NCBI GenBank assembly: GCA_045638645.1
Contig: JAZUBU010000016.1
Location: 62,001 to 126,000 of the forward strand
From: JAGCJX01 sp045638645
GTDB lineage: Bacteria > Bacteroidota > Bacteroidia > Bacteroidales > UBA932
Direction of reading: 5' to 3'
Length of the DNA: 64,000 nucleotides
Position 1 is the stretch's first letter; each line of letters begins with the position of its first letter. Positions 44,058 through 53,250 of this stretch are shown piece after piece. The notes beneath the pieces are model-generated. The model saw only the letters and a program-made list of their open reading frames with translations, searched no databases and was not told the DNA's origin. A program made the position numbers and the translations under genes.

Positions 44058-45218
44058 CTATTTTAATCTATTCGTAAAAAACGACCCGATGGCGCTGATG
44101 ATATAGTCCTGCTGCACCTTGGTCAGAGCCGGGTGCATGGGCAAGGACAAGACGGAGCCCGCCAGACGAGTCGCCTGTTCCATTTCTCCGACAAGACGAC
44201 AACGTCCCTCGAATGCCGGTTGACGGTGCAGCGGCAAGGGATAATAGATCATGGTCGGGATGCCCTGCTCCTGCAAATAGGCTTTCAATGCATCACGAAC
44301 CGTCTCACCGCCCAATACCTGTATCGTATATTGGTGGTACACATGGGTACTGTCCGGATGCTTGACCGGTATTTTCAGCTGACCAGCCAACTGGGCGAGT
44401 CCCGCATCATAACGGGCTGCAGCCGCCTGACGAGCCTGGTTGTAGGCATCCAGGTACTTGAGTTTCACATCCAGAATGGCGGCCTGCAACGTATCCAAAC
44501 GGCTGTTGCATCCAATCTCATCGTGGCGGTACTTGATGCGCTGACCGTGGTTAGCTATGCGGTGCAAGCGTTCTCCCAACTCCGGCAACTGCGTCATCAT
44601 CGCCCCCCCATCGCCAAAACATCCCAAGTTCTTGGTGGGGAAAAAGGACGTACATCCGATATGGCCCATCGTGCCGGTTGGCTTCCAGGACCCGTCGGGG
44701 AAACGGTATCGTGCGCCCAGGGCTTGGGCGTTGTCCTCAATGACAAACAAGTTATGCCGGTGAGCAAATTCCAGGATCTCTGGCATCGGACACGACTGAC
44801 CAAAAAGATGGACCGGAATGATGGCCTTTGTCCGCTCGCTCAGGGCAGCTTCCAAAGCCGTTGTATCCATCAGAAATGTATCCGGATCCACATCCACCAG
44901 CACCGGAACCAATCGCAACAAGGCGATGACTTCAGCCGAAGCCACGTAGGTAAATGCGGGGACAATGACTTCGTCCCCCGGCTCCAGATCCAAGGTCATC
45001 AACGCAATCTGCAACGCATCGGTTCCGTTTCCACAAGGAACCACCCGATGCACGCCGACGTACGTCGCCAAATGCTCGGCAAAGGTTTTTACCTGCGGAC
45101 CGTTGATGAACGATGTCGCCGTCAGCACATCGGCCATCGCTGCATGGATTTCCTCCCGGATATCCAAATAGGGATGCAACAAATCGCACATCCGGATTTC
45201 ACCAACCTGCTCTTTCAT
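44058..45218 (-). CDS. wbpE: DegT/DnrJ/EryC1 aminotransferase (WbpE/WlbC-like)
   Basis: 386 residues. Fold-type I PLP sugar aminotransferase: NGTDALQIALMTLDLEPGDEV, PVHLFGQSCPM, IEDNAQALGARY, and the PLP Lys in SFFPTKNLGCFGDGGA. WbpE installs the 3-amino group on UDP-3-keto-GlcNAcA using glutamate. A second Met at position 10 (MCDLLHP) is an alternative start. Between wbpB (31-base gap) and wbpD (11 bases). Confidence 0.9.
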   Translation of the reverse strand: MKEQVGEIRMCDLLHPYLDIREEIHAAMADVLTATSFINGPQVKTFAEHLATYVGVHRVVPCGNGTDALQIALMTLDLEPGDEVIVPAFTYVASAEVIALLRLVPVLVDVDPDTFLMDTTALEAALSERTKAIIPVHLFGQSCPMPEILEFAHRHNLFVIEDNAQALGARYRFPDGSWKPTGTMGHIGCTSFFPTKNLGCFGDGGAMMTQLPELGERLHRIANHGQRIKYRHDEIGCNSRLDTLQAAILDVKLKYLDAYNQARQAAAARYDAGLAQLAGQLKIPVKHPDSTHVYHQYTIQVLGGETVRDALKAYLQEQGIPTMIYYPLPLHRQPAFEGRCRLVGEMEQATRLAGSVLSLPMHPALTKVQQDYIISAIGSFFTNRLK

Positions 45219-45249
45219 TTTCTTATCAATTTATCGTCTTCCCTAGGGA

Positions 45250-46227
45250 TTACCATCCCAAGGGATGTTTTGCCAAAGGAAATTTCGCCAGCGGGTGGTA
45301 GTCTCCCTGCAAACCGATGGGACTGGCATGGCGGATATCGGAAACGATCTGAATACAGTTTTTTGCCTCCGAAATACGGAATCCCTCGCCCGAAAGGATC
45401 TTGCGGTAAGATTCGGTGTGGAGTTCGGTAAATCCCGCACTGAATTCAAATTCCTCTCCATCAATGAGGATAGTACGGTACGTCCGTTTTTCTCCTTGAA
45501 CGGCATTCTCCGGCAGCGTCTCGGCATTGATACTCAAAAAATAACGCACCCGGGCCCGTTCCAGTTCCAAGTAACCGGCTACCCGGTCAAAATCCTTTAC
45601 GTGCACAAGATTCCGGGTGACCGGACCAAAAATCCACTGCAACATATCATAGAAGTGCACGCCGATGTTCGTAGCAACGCCCCCGCTCTTGTGTTCGTCC
45701 CCTTTCCAGGAGGTGTAGTACCAATGTCCCCGTGATGTGATATAGGTCAGATCCACGTCATATACTTTATCCGCAGGACCTGCCTCAATCCGGGCTTTCA
45801 AGGCTCGGATGGCCTCGTGCAAACGAAGCTGCAGGATGGTGTAACAAGATCGGCCAGTTTCCCGTTCAATCGCTTCAATCTCTTCTATCTCAACAGGATT
45901 GAGGACAACCGGTTTCTCACAGATAACATCGGCCCCCAATTGAAGACCGTAGCGTATCTGGGGATCGTGCAGGTAGTTCGGAGTACAGATGGAAAGGTAA
46001 TCAATACCACTACCAGCCCGCTTCCGGGAGGTCAGGTAGCGGTCAAAATGTTCCTGCTCCGTAAAAAAGACAGCCTCGGGAAAATAGCTGTCCAAAATAC
46101 CCACACTGTCAAATTTATCGTAGGCAGCACAAAGCTGATTACCAGTATCCAAGATCGCCCGCAAGTGACGGGGAGCAATGTATCCGGCTGCACCAGCCAA
46201 TGCAAATGTTTTTCTATTCGGATTCAT
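45250..46227 (-). CDS. wbpB: UDP-N-acetylglucosaminuronate 3-dehydrogenase (WbpB/WlbA, Gfo/Idh/MocA)
   Basis: 325 residues. The Rossmann motif FALAGAAGYIAPRHLRAI, the CTPNYLHDPQI region, CEKPVVLNPVEIEEIEA with the catalytic Lys of EKP, and GGVATNIGVHFYDMLQWIFG are WlbA/WbpB signatures. It oxidises C3 of UDP-GlcNAcA with NAD+, feeding WbpE. The upstream enzyme WbpA/UgdA is not in this window and must be encoded elsewhere. In Porphyromonas gingivalis this pathway also makes the sugar that links type IX secretion cargo to A-LPS. Confidence 0.92.
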   Translation of the reverse strand: MNPNRKTFALAGAAGYIAPRHLRAILDTGNQLCAAYDKFDSVGILDSYFPEAVFFTEQEHFDRYLTSRKRAGSGIDYLSICTPNYLHDPQIRYGLQLGADVICEKPVVLNPVEIEEIEAIERETGRSCYTILQLRLHEAIRALKARIEAGPADKVYDVDLTYITSRGHWYYTSWKGDEHKSGGVATNIGVHFYDMLQWIFGPVTRNLVHVKDFDRVAGYLELERARVRYFLSINAETLPENAVQGEKRTYRTILIDGEEFEFSAGFTELHTESYRKILSGEGFRISEAKNCIQIVSDIRHASPIGLQGDYHPLAKFPLAKHPLGW

Positions 46228-46260
46228 ACCGCGAAATTAGGGATTTATTTCTTTAATCCC

Positions 46261-46268
46261 TACATTTG
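46261..46268 (+). promoter_or_regulatory. Putative -7 box for the golvesin/amidase-like gene
   Basis: TACATTTG, 17 bases before the ATG at 46286. It overlaps an in-frame GTG, which is therefore not the start. An inverted repeat AGGGATT (46239-46245) and AATCCCT (46255-46261) abuts it. Confidence 0.5.
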
Positions 46269-46285
46269 TGCACCGAAAGAAACCC

Positions 46286-49200
46286 ATGATCATGAAACGT
46301 TTATTCTTGCTTTTGTTGGCGGTTCTCCTGCTGATTCCCACTTCCGGACACGCCCAACGCCGCAACAACCGGGAAAAATTACCCGTAGAAATGTTCCAAC
46401 CCGCAACCGATTCCATCCAAGCCTACTTCAAAGGCAAGGCAATGGTCTATGGAAAAATCAATCTCGATGAAGCGGTCCGCGTCCGGAACCTGGAACTCCA
46501 TCTTTATTTCAACAGTTACCTGTCGGAATATCCGATTCGGGACAAGGATGTACAGACCGTATACAACATTCTGAAACATTTCCTCCCGGCCGAATACCGC
46601 AACGATCGGATCATCGCCTATTCCGGAAAGATCAAGTCAAACCAGGTAGCCACCCTGGAGGAATTGTCTTCCCCCTATTATTCTGGAAGGAACCAACTCC
46701 ATCAAGAAAAAGCGCAACACCCCATTGCCAGAACCCAACAATGGATCCGTCCCGAAAATCCCTTGTTTACTGCGACAGCTGGCTTGACCAACAAGCACAT
46801 TGCGCTGTGGCAAAGCCACGGATTCTACTACGAACAGTCCCTGCTCCGCTGGGAATGGCAACGTGCCCGTATCCTGCAAACTGTGGAAGACCTCTACACC
46901 CAAAGTTACGTTCTCCCCTTCCTCGTCCCGATGTTGGAAAATGCCGGAGCAACCGTAGCACTGCCCCGGGAACGGGACACCAACCGGGAAGAAGTCATCG
47001 TTGACAACGACGGATGTCCCAACCAAACCCAAGCGACCTATCGGGAAAAAGCCGGTGACAGCAAAACACAGTGGAAAGAGCTCTCCACCGGCTTTGCTCA
47101 CAAACAAGCCGTATACACCCAAGGGGAAAATCCCTTCACCATGGGAACTGCCCGCGTCATCGAAACGGTCAAGGAAGCAAGTGGCTCGACCCTTTCCACA
47201 GCCGTTTGGACCCCGACTTTCGAAGAACCCGGAGAATACGCTGTCTATGTATCGTACCGCACACTGCCCAACAGCACCGACTGCGCCCGCTACACCGTTC
47301 GCCACGAAGGAGGAGACACCCACTTTCTGGTCAACCAACAGATGGGAGGAGGAACCTGGGTTTATCTCGGCAGCTTCTATTTCAGCAACCAGCCGGAAGA
47401 AGGCGTCTATTTGACCAACGCCACACCGACTGGCCACAAATACCATAAAAACAGAGTCGTTACCGCTGACGCCGTCAAATTTGGAGGCGGTATGGGCAAC
47501 ATCGGACGTACTCCCAATAACTGGAATGCAGACTCCCTCTTCGCTTTGGATCCGCAAACCAGCGGTTATCCCCGTTACACCGAAGGAGCCCGCTACTGGT
47601 TGCAATGGGCCGGCTTCTCGGACACCATCTACAGTCCTACCCAAAACAAGAATGATTATACGGACGACTACACTGCCCGCGGCCGTTGGGTGAACGTCCT
47701 GTCGGGAGGTTCTGTTGTCAATCCCAAAGAAAGCGGTTACAACGTACCCCTGGACCTCGCCGTTGCCTTCCACACCGATGCCGGTACCACCATCGACGAT
47801 GAAATGGTCGGCACCTTGGCCATTTACACCCGCTACAAACAGAACAACGACAAATTCCCGACCGGCGAACCTCGTCTGATTTCCCGGGAACTGACAGACC
47901 TGATCCAAACCCAGATCTGCGAAGACCTGCAACAGACCTTTGACAGCCAATGGCCCCGAAGAGGTCTGTGGGACAAATCCTACAACGAATCCCGCACACC
48001 GGAAGTGCCGTCCATGTTGCTGGAATTGCTCTCGCACCAAAACTTTGCCGACATGCGTTACGGCCTGGACCCGAAATTCAAATTCACCGTCAGCCGCGCG
48101 ATCTACAAAGGAATTCTCCGTTTCATCAGCCTGCGTGACGGACTGCCGTACGTAGTCCAACCTTTGGCGGTAACCTCTTTTGCTGCCAACTTGGAACACA
48201 CTCCGCAAGGCCCCGTTGCCCAATTGTCATGGATTCCCCAAACCGATGCACTGGAACCGACCGCTGTGGCCAAACAATACATTGTGTACACGGCTACCTC
48301 GGAACCCGGACAACCGATGGGCGGATTTGACAACGGCATCCTGGTGAACGAACCCAAGGCCACCATGCCCCTGGAACCCGGAAAAATTTACAGTTTCAAG
48401 GTCGTAGCGGTCAACGAAGGGGGTAAAAGTTTCCCGTCCGAAGTCCTTTCTGTCGGTGTCGCATCTACAAAGACCGAGAACACTGTACTGGTTATCAACG
48501 GATTCGACCGCATCTCTGCACCGGCAAACTTTGCAACCCGCGATTCTTCCCGGGCCGGTTTCCTGAACTACATGGACGGTGGTGTCCCGTACATCAACGA
48601 CTACTCCTTCATCGGCCGTCAACACGACTACCGTCGCCACATTCCCTGGATGGACGACGATTCTCCGGGCTTTGGAGCCTCCTATGCCAACTACGAGAAC
48701 AAAGTCATTGCCGGCAACTCCTTCGACTTCCCGTTCAAGCATGGAACTGCCTTGATGCAAGCCGGTTACAACTTTACCTCAACCAGCCGCGATGCCATCA
48801 CCAACGGTCAGATCCAACTGGATAACTACCCCGCTATTGACTTGATTCTTGGCAAGCAAATCACCGTTGAAAACGGCCGACCGGGTGTTGCAAAACCGCT
48901 CTACGCCACCTTCCCGATCGCTTTCCAAAAGGCACTTTCCGACTATTGCCAACAAGGAGGCAACATCGTCGTGTCCGGTGCCTACGTAGGCAGCGATTTG
49001 TGGGACACCCTCTATCAATTTGAACAAAAAGAAGAAAACACCGAGTCCAAACAAGTAAACGACCTGCTCAAGCAAATCAACCGTCTGTCCGGCTCCCTGG
49101 AAACCATCCTGCAGGACATGGACAACCGACTGGACGCCAACCGCGAACGGAATGCCAACTTGGGCATCCAGTACTTCAGCACCGACTCTACGGCATACGA

Positions 49201-49678
49201 AGCAGCAGCAGACGTACACACCCGCAACCGCGTCTGGATCGATTCCCTCCGCACCAACCTGAAACAGATGGCCCAACTGGCCGAAGGCCTTGAAAAGGGC
49301 AGCAATGCCCGTCACCTGGGACAGGATTTCGCCCGCAATATCCTTAAATACCGATGGATGACCAACTTTGCCTCTGCAGAAGGAGCCCTCAAGGGAGCCC
49401 CCAACCCCTACGGATTCCAAATTGACGACCGCTTTGAGTTCTTCACAGAGCCCAATGCTACTTGCTACTGCGTAGAATCACCCGACGGAGTCATGCCGGT
49501 AGGAGACAACGCATGGACCATTTACCGCTATGCCGACAACAACATTTCTGCCGCCGTAGCCTACGAAGGAGCGGATTATCGCACTGTCATCTTCGGTTTC
49601 CCCTTGGAAACCCTCAAGACCCAAGAGCAATTGAATGCTTTGATGCAGCAGATCATGCAGTTCCTGTTGCCGAGATAG
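46286..49678 (+). CDS. Large secreted golvesin/amidase-like protein ('xanthan lyase' annotation group)
   Basis: 1130 residues from the ATG at 46286; ATG 46292 is equally possible. The signal peptide MKRLFLLLLAVLLLIPTSGHAQ is clear. Residues about 200-640 look like an N-acetylmuramoyl-L-alanine amidase (Amidase_3) fold, with LDLAVAFHTDAGTT and PSMLLELLSHQNFADMRYGLD in place of the SIHAN and VE blocks. It is interrupted near residues 280-410 by a golvesin-type beta domain (GEYAVYVSYRTL, GTWVYLGSFYF). An FN3-like domain spans about 640-740. The C-terminal 390 residues (LVINGFDRISAPANF) resemble a Rossmann-like or peptidase domain of unknown role. No type IX C-terminal signal is seen. Related proteins are called xanthan lyase by convention, without good support. 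Probably periplasmic. Confidence 0.72.
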   Translation: MIMKRLFLLLLAVLLLIPTSGHAQRRNNREKLPVEMFQPATDSIQAYFKGKAMVYGKINLDEAVRVRNLELHLYFNSYLSEYPIRDKDVQTVYNILKHFLPAEYRNDRIIAYSGKIKSNQVATLEELSSPYYSGRNQLHQEKAQHPIARTQQWIRPENPLFTATAGLTNKHIALWQSHGFYYEQSLLRWEWQRARILQTVEDLYTQSYVLPFLVPMLENAGATVALPRERDTNREEVIVDNDGCPNQTQATYREKAGDSKTQWKELSTGFAHKQAVYTQGENPFTMGTARVIETVKEASGSTLSTAVWTPTFEEPGEYAVYVSYRTLPNSTDCARYTVRHEGGDTHFLVNQQMGGGTWVYLGSFYFSNQPEEGVYLTNATPTGHKYHKNRVVTADAVKFGGGMGNIGRTPNNWNADSLFALDPQTSGYPRYTEGARYWLQWAGFSDTIYSPTQNKNDYTDDYTARGRWVNVLSGGSVVNPKESGYNVPLDLAVAFHTDAGTTIDDEMVGTLAIYTRYKQNNDKFPTGEPRLISRELTDLIQTQICEDLQQTFDSQWPRRGLWDKSYNESRTPEVPSMLLELLSHQNFADMRYGLDPKFKFTVSRAIYKGILRFISLRDGLPYVVQPLAVTSFAANLEHTPQGPVAQLSWIPQTDALEPTAVAKQYIVYTATSEPGQPMGGFDNGILVNEPKATMPLEPGKIYSFKVVAVNEGGKSFPSEVLSVGVASTKTENTVLVINGFDRISAPANFATRDSSRAGFLNYMDGGVPYINDYSFIGRQHDYRRHIPWMDDDSPGFGASYANYENKVIAGNSFDFPFKHGTALMQAGYNFTSTSRDAITNGQIQLDNYPAIDLILGKQITVENGRPGVAKPLYATFPIAFQKALSDYCQQGGNIVVSGAYVGSDLWDTLYQFEQKEENTESKQVNDLLKQINRLSGSLETILQDMDNRLDANRERNANLGIQYFSTDSTAYEAAADVHTRNRVWIDSLRTNLKQMAQLAEGLEKGSNARHLGQDFARNILKYRWMTNFASAEGALKGAPNPYGFQIDDRFEFFTEPNATCYCVESPDGVMPVGDNAWTIYRYADNNISAAVAYEGADYRTVIFGFPLETLKTQEQLNALMQQIMQFLLPR

Positions 49679-49700
49679 TCATTCCATTGCACCCGTTTCC

Positions 49701-49737
49701 AGAGGTTGGTTCAAGCTACTTGGATCAACCTCTTTTT
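49701..49737 (+). terminator. Intrinsic terminator after the golvesin/amidase-like gene
   Basis: AGAGGTTG (49701-49708) pairs with CAACCTCT (49726-49733), and the stem continues inward through CAAG/CTTG to a 3-base loop. TTTTTC follows. Confidence 0.9.
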
Positions 49738-49829
49738 CTGTGCCAAATTGTCACCTTTCCGGGTCTGGTACAGCATTTGTTTCAAGAGTGGTCACATCAC
49801 TGAAAATAAATAAACAAATCAATACGACT

Positions 49830-51857
49830 ATGGCTCAAACTGGAAAAATTGGGGTAACCACCGAAAACATTTTCCCCGTCATTAAAAAATTCCTTTACTC
49901 AGACCACGAAATCTTCCTCCGCGAATTGGTAGCCAATGCGGTCGATGCAACCCAGAAAATGAAAGCATTGTCCGGCTGCGGTGACTTCTCTGGCGAGCTC
50001 GGAGACCTGACTGTCCGCGTCACCTTGGATCCTGAAAACAAAACCCTGGTCATCACAGACCGAGGCATCGGGATGACCGCCGAAGAAGTGGACAAATACA
50101 TCAACCAGATCGCTTTCTCCAGTGCCGGAGAATTCCTGGAGAAGTACAAAGACCAACTGGGCAGCATCATTGGCCACTTCGGACTGGGATTCTACTCGTC
50201 CTTCATGGTTGCCAAGAAGGTGGTCATCAACACGCTCTCATGGAAAGAAGGAGCAACCGCCGTACGCTGGGAATGTGACGGTGATCCCGAATACACCCTG
50301 ACCGAAGGTTCCTACGCCCAACGCGGTACCGAAATCACCCTTTACCTGGATGACGATGCCCTTGAATTTGCGGAAGAAGCCCGTATCAAAAACCTGCTGA
50401 ACAAATATTGCAAATTCATGCCCATTCCGATTGCATACGGCAAAGCCGGTGCAGAAGACAAAGACACCCGCATCATCAACTCCACCGATCCCATCTGGAC
50501 CAAAAAGCCGATGGACCTCAAAGAAGAAGACTACTTGAACTTCTACCGGGAGCTGTATCCGATGCAAGACGAACCCTTGTTCCACATTCATTTGAACGTG
50601 GACTACCCGTTCAACCTCACCGGTGTCTTGTATTTCCCGAAAATCAAGGAACAAATGGAAATCCAACGCAACAAAATCCAATTGTTCTGCAACCAGGTAT
50701 TCGTCACCGACTCAGTAGAAAACATCGTCCCCGAATTCCTGACCCTGCTGCACGGGGTGATTGATTCTCCGGACATTCCCTTGAACGTCTCTCGCAGCTA
50801 CCTGCAATCCGACTCCAACGTAAAGAAAATCTCTACCTACATTACCAAAAAAGTAGCGGACCGTCTGGAAGAAATCTACAAGAATGACCGCAGCAATTTC
50901 GAATCCAAATGGGATAACCTCAAACTCTTCATTGAATTCGGCATGCTCTCTGACGAAAAATTCTGCGAACGCGCTGAAAAATTTGCCCTGTTGAAAAATA
51001 CCGAAGGCAAGTTCTTCTCCTACGAAGACTATCGCAAAGCCATCGAAACCGAGCAAACGGACAAAAATAAGAAAGTCGTATACCTCTACGCTACTGACGT
51101 AGAAGAACAATACGCCTACATCGAGACCGCTAAGAACAAAGGTTACGACGTATTGCTGTTCGACTGCCAACTGGACTCACACTTTGTCGGCCTTCTGGAG
51201 CAACGGATTCCGGATTCAACTTTCGCCCGGGTCGATGCCGATGTCATTGACAAACTTATCTGCAAAGAGGATCTGACCCGTCCTGAATTCTCCGCAGAAG
51301 AAACAACCGACCTTTCGTCCATGTTTGAAAGTGCCCTCCCCAGTGGCAACCACTACTATGTGACGGCTGAAAACCTCGGTGAAGCGGGCCAACCCATCCT
51401 CATCACCCAATCTGAATTCATGCGCCGCTACCGGGAGATGTCGGCCATGGGGGGTGGTATGAACTTCTATGGAGAAATGCCGGCGTCCTACAACATTGCC
51501 ATCAACGTAGAGAACCCGTTGATCCAACGCATCCTCAAAGCCCAAAAAGAAGTTACCGGCAGCAAAGCAGAAGCATTCAGCCAGGAAGCCCATACCCTGC
51601 GCACGGCTTTGGATGCCCTCAACGAAGCCAACAAAGACAAGAAACCGGAAGAAATCTCTACAACCGACCGCGATGAACGGGAACGTATTGAGAAGGAATT
51701 GGATCGTGTGCACGAAGCCCGCAAACAAACCATGGTTGAATTCGCCAACCAGAACGAACTCCTCCATCAGGTAACCGACCTCGCCTTGTTGGCCAACAAC
51801 ATGCTCAAGGGCAAGGAGCTGAACGAATTCATCAAACGGAGCATTTCCTTGTTGTAA
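49830..51857 (+). CDS. htpG: Molecular chaperone HtpG (Hsp90)
   Basis: 675 residues from the ATG at 49830. The GHKL ATPase domain is clear: ELVANAVDATQKM (motif I Asn), ITDRGIGMTAEEV, GHFGLGFYSSFMVA. Middle-domain signatures NVSRSYLQSDSNVKKI and the catalytic Arg region follow. The C-terminal dimerisation domain includes MPASYNIAINVENPLIQRIL. It is about 50 residues longer than E. coli HtpG, as in other Bacteroidetes. It has its own unit between two terminators; no HrcA/CIRCE palindrome was seen upstream. Confidence 0.95.
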   Translation: MAQTGKIGVTTENIFPVIKKFLYSDHEIFLRELVANAVDATQKMKALSGCGDFSGELGDLTVRVTLDPENKTLVITDRGIGMTAEEVDKYINQIAFSSAGEFLEKYKDQLGSIIGHFGLGFYSSFMVAKKVVINTLSWKEGATAVRWECDGDPEYTLTEGSYAQRGTEITLYLDDDALEFAEEARIKNLLNKYCKFMPIPIAYGKAGAEDKDTRIINSTDPIWTKKPMDLKEEDYLNFYRELYPMQDEPLFHIHLNVDYPFNLTGVLYFPKIKEQMEIQRNKIQLFCNQVFVTDSVENIVPEFLTLLHGVIDSPDIPLNVSRSYLQSDSNVKKISTYITKKVADRLEEIYKNDRSNFESKWDNLKLFIEFGMLSDEKFCERAEKFALLKNTEGKFFSYEDYRKAIETEQTDKNKKVVYLYATDVEEQYAYIETAKNKGYDVLLFDCQLDSHFVGLLEQRIPDSTFARVDADVIDKLICKEDLTRPEFSAEETTDLSSMFESALPSGNHYYVTAENLGEAGQPILITQSEFMRRYREMSAMGGGMNFYGEMPASYNIAINVENPLIQRILKAQKEVTGSKAEAFSQEAHTLRTALDALNEANKDKKPEEISTTDRDERERIEKELDRVHEARKQTMVEFANQNELLHQVTDLALLANNMLKGKELNEFIKRSISLL

Positions 51858-51888
51858 ACCTTCGGTTGCCCTAGGGCAAACCGCTTAG

Positions 51889-51926
51889 AAACTAGCCGGG
51901 TCCCGTACGGGGACTCGGCTAGTTTT
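51889..51926 (+). terminator. Intrinsic terminator after htpG
   Basis: AAACTAGCCG (51889-51898) pairs with CGGCTAGTTT (51916-51925), with inner TCCC/GGGA pairing, then TTTTC. A second palindrome, TTGCCCTAGGGCAA, lies just before it (51866-51879). The 312-base gap from 51858 to 52169 otherwise holds only AT-rich sequence and the promoter below. Confidence 0.88.
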
Positions 51927-52107
51927 CTATCAGAAGAGGTATGCGCTACGCGGCAATACCCACCCATTGAAGGATCCTTTTTCATCTTTTGTCTTTTTAC
52001 AATCTTATCCATTTTCTAAAACGGTATAAAAATAAAGTCAGATTTTATTAAAAAAACAGGCATAGACGATTTTTACGAAATTGCAATAGGATGTTAACAC
52101 AACGCCC

Positions 52108-52115
52108 TACTTTTG
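52108..52115 (+). promoter_or_regulatory. Putative -7 box for the pilus operon
   Basis: TACTTTTG matches TAnnTTTG, 55 bases before the first ATG at 52170. No TTTG at the standard distance, which may reflect regulated expression. No flanking inverted repeats indicating an invertible promoter were found. Confidence 0.5.
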
Positions 52116-52169
52116 CAACGACTCAGCGCCCCGGTGTCATCTCGTGTAGGAGATTTCAAAGTAAAAGAT

Positions 52170-52655
52170 ATGATACGCCTCTTGCTGATTTACAATTTAT
52201 TATGTGCCGCCTTTGTAACTGTTGATTCAGTTTACAGGCACGAACACCGGGAAACTGGCTGCCTGCTGGCCATACCGGAAACACAGAGCCCGCAAGCGGA
52301 ATACGATGCGGGAGACTACTTACTGGAGGTAAATACCCGACACCAGACGGCCGTGCTGGAATTGCAACTGGACCGGGAATGGATCCAGGGAGCGGATTGC
52401 ATGGAAATCTACCTGATCTCTCCCTCTGACTCCACACGGTTCGTCCATCGGTTTGCCTCCAACCAATCCTGGGAAAATACTCCCTTCCTCTTACAAGGCA
52501 CCTGCCAGATCCAAGGTGCAACCCGCTTGCAAGGCAAGATTCACTACCACAACGGTACCGCTACAGAACTCTCCGTAGCAGAAGGAACCCTGCCGCACAA
52601 ACAGACAAGACCCTTCTTTCCCAAAACCTGGAAATTCAACCTGAAAATCCGCTAA
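52170..52655 (+). CDS. Unknown secreted or membrane-tethered protein, first gene of the pilus operon
   Basis: 161 residues from the ATG at 52170. The N-terminal segment MIRLLLIYNLLCAAFVTVDS is a signal peptide or anchor without a good lipobox. The remainder is predicted mostly beta (YLLEVNTRHQTAVLELQLD, DCMEIYLISPSDSTRFVHRF, ATRLQGKIHYHNGTATELSV) and ends in a basic tail, KTWKFNLKIR. I do not recognise the family. Fifteen bases before the DUF3575 gene, so part of the operon. A minor subunit or assembly factor is possible. Confidence 0.65.
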   Translation: MIRLLLIYNLLCAAFVTVDSVYRHEHRETGCLLAIPETQSPQAEYDAGDYLLEVNTRHQTAVLELQLDREWIQGADCMEIYLISPSDSTRFVHRFASNQSWENTPFLLQGTCQIQGATRLQGKIHYHNGTATELSVAEGTLPHKQTRPFFPKTWKFNLKIR

Positions 52656-52670
52656 TCCCTGACTGTTACT

Positions 52671-53240
52671 ATGAAACAAAACGCCTGGATTGCTTTTCTA
52701 TTGGGTTGTTCATGCCTGCTCACACAACCCCTATGGGCTGCTGAACGCATCCAGTTGACCCTAGGGGGCAACCTCCTTTCCCTGCTGAACTTAGGCACAT
52801 TGGAAGGCGATGCCGGCCTCGGACTGTCTCGCCATACCTCGCTCCACCTGAAAGGCATTTACAATCCTTTTTCCTGGACGTGGAACGGCCAGACCCGACA
52901 AAACAAACAACTGACTCTGGGAATCCAAGGGCGTTACTGGCCCTGGTACCAATTCTCAGGATGGTATGTGGGCGCAAAATTACAGCATTCCCTGTACAAC
53001 CGTACCGGATGGTTCCAACCCGATGCCAAGGAAGGATGGCGCACAGGATTGGGTGCCGAAGTCGGCTATTGCCTTCTGTTGAAAAAACACCTCAACCTGG
53101 AATTTTCCGCTGGAATATGGACCGGCTACGACCGCCACAAAACTTATGAATCGGCCTGCTGCGGACGACTTCTACAGGAAAGACAAGGTCTGTTTTTCGG
53201 AATCGACCGTATCTCCATCGCTTTGCAATACCTCTTTTGA
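52671..53240 (+). CDS. DUF3575 outer-membrane barrel protein
   Basis: 189 residues. A signal peptide ends near LWAAE (about residue 24). Strands such as QLTLGGNLLSLLNLGTLEGDAG, LKGIYNPFSWTW, IQGRYWPWYQFSGWYVGAKL and the C-terminal GIDRISIALQYLF match DUF3575, a family that accompanies fimbrillin loci in Bacteroides and relatives. The final Phe and aromatic girdle fit a small outer-membrane barrel. It may help present or anchor the pilus. Confidence 0.82.
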   Translation: MKQNAWIAFLLGCSCLLTQPLWAAERIQLTLGGNLLSLLNLGTLEGDAGLGLSRHTSLHLKGIYNPFSWTWNGQTRQNKQLTLGIQGRYWPWYQFSGWYVGAKLQHSLYNRTGWFQPDAKEGWRTGLGAEVGYCLLLKKHLNLEFSAGIWTGYDRHKTYESACCGRLLQERQGLFFGIDRISIALQYLF

Positions 53241-53250
53241 TCACATCGCC

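Noticed and set aside
46637..48223. 528-codon minus-strand frame opposite the golvesin/amidase-like gene
   Set aside because: The sense frame has a signal peptide and coherent domains; the antisense frame is Gly/Val-rich shadow with no motifs.
49738..49829. CIRCE or similar heat-shock operator before htpG
   Set aside because: No long inverted repeat of the CIRCE type is present between the terminator and the htpG ATG.
51927..52110. Possible invertible (phase-variable) promoter ahead of the pilus operon
   Set aside because: No pair of inverted repeats of useful length flanks the -7 box and no site-specific recombinase gene is nearby.
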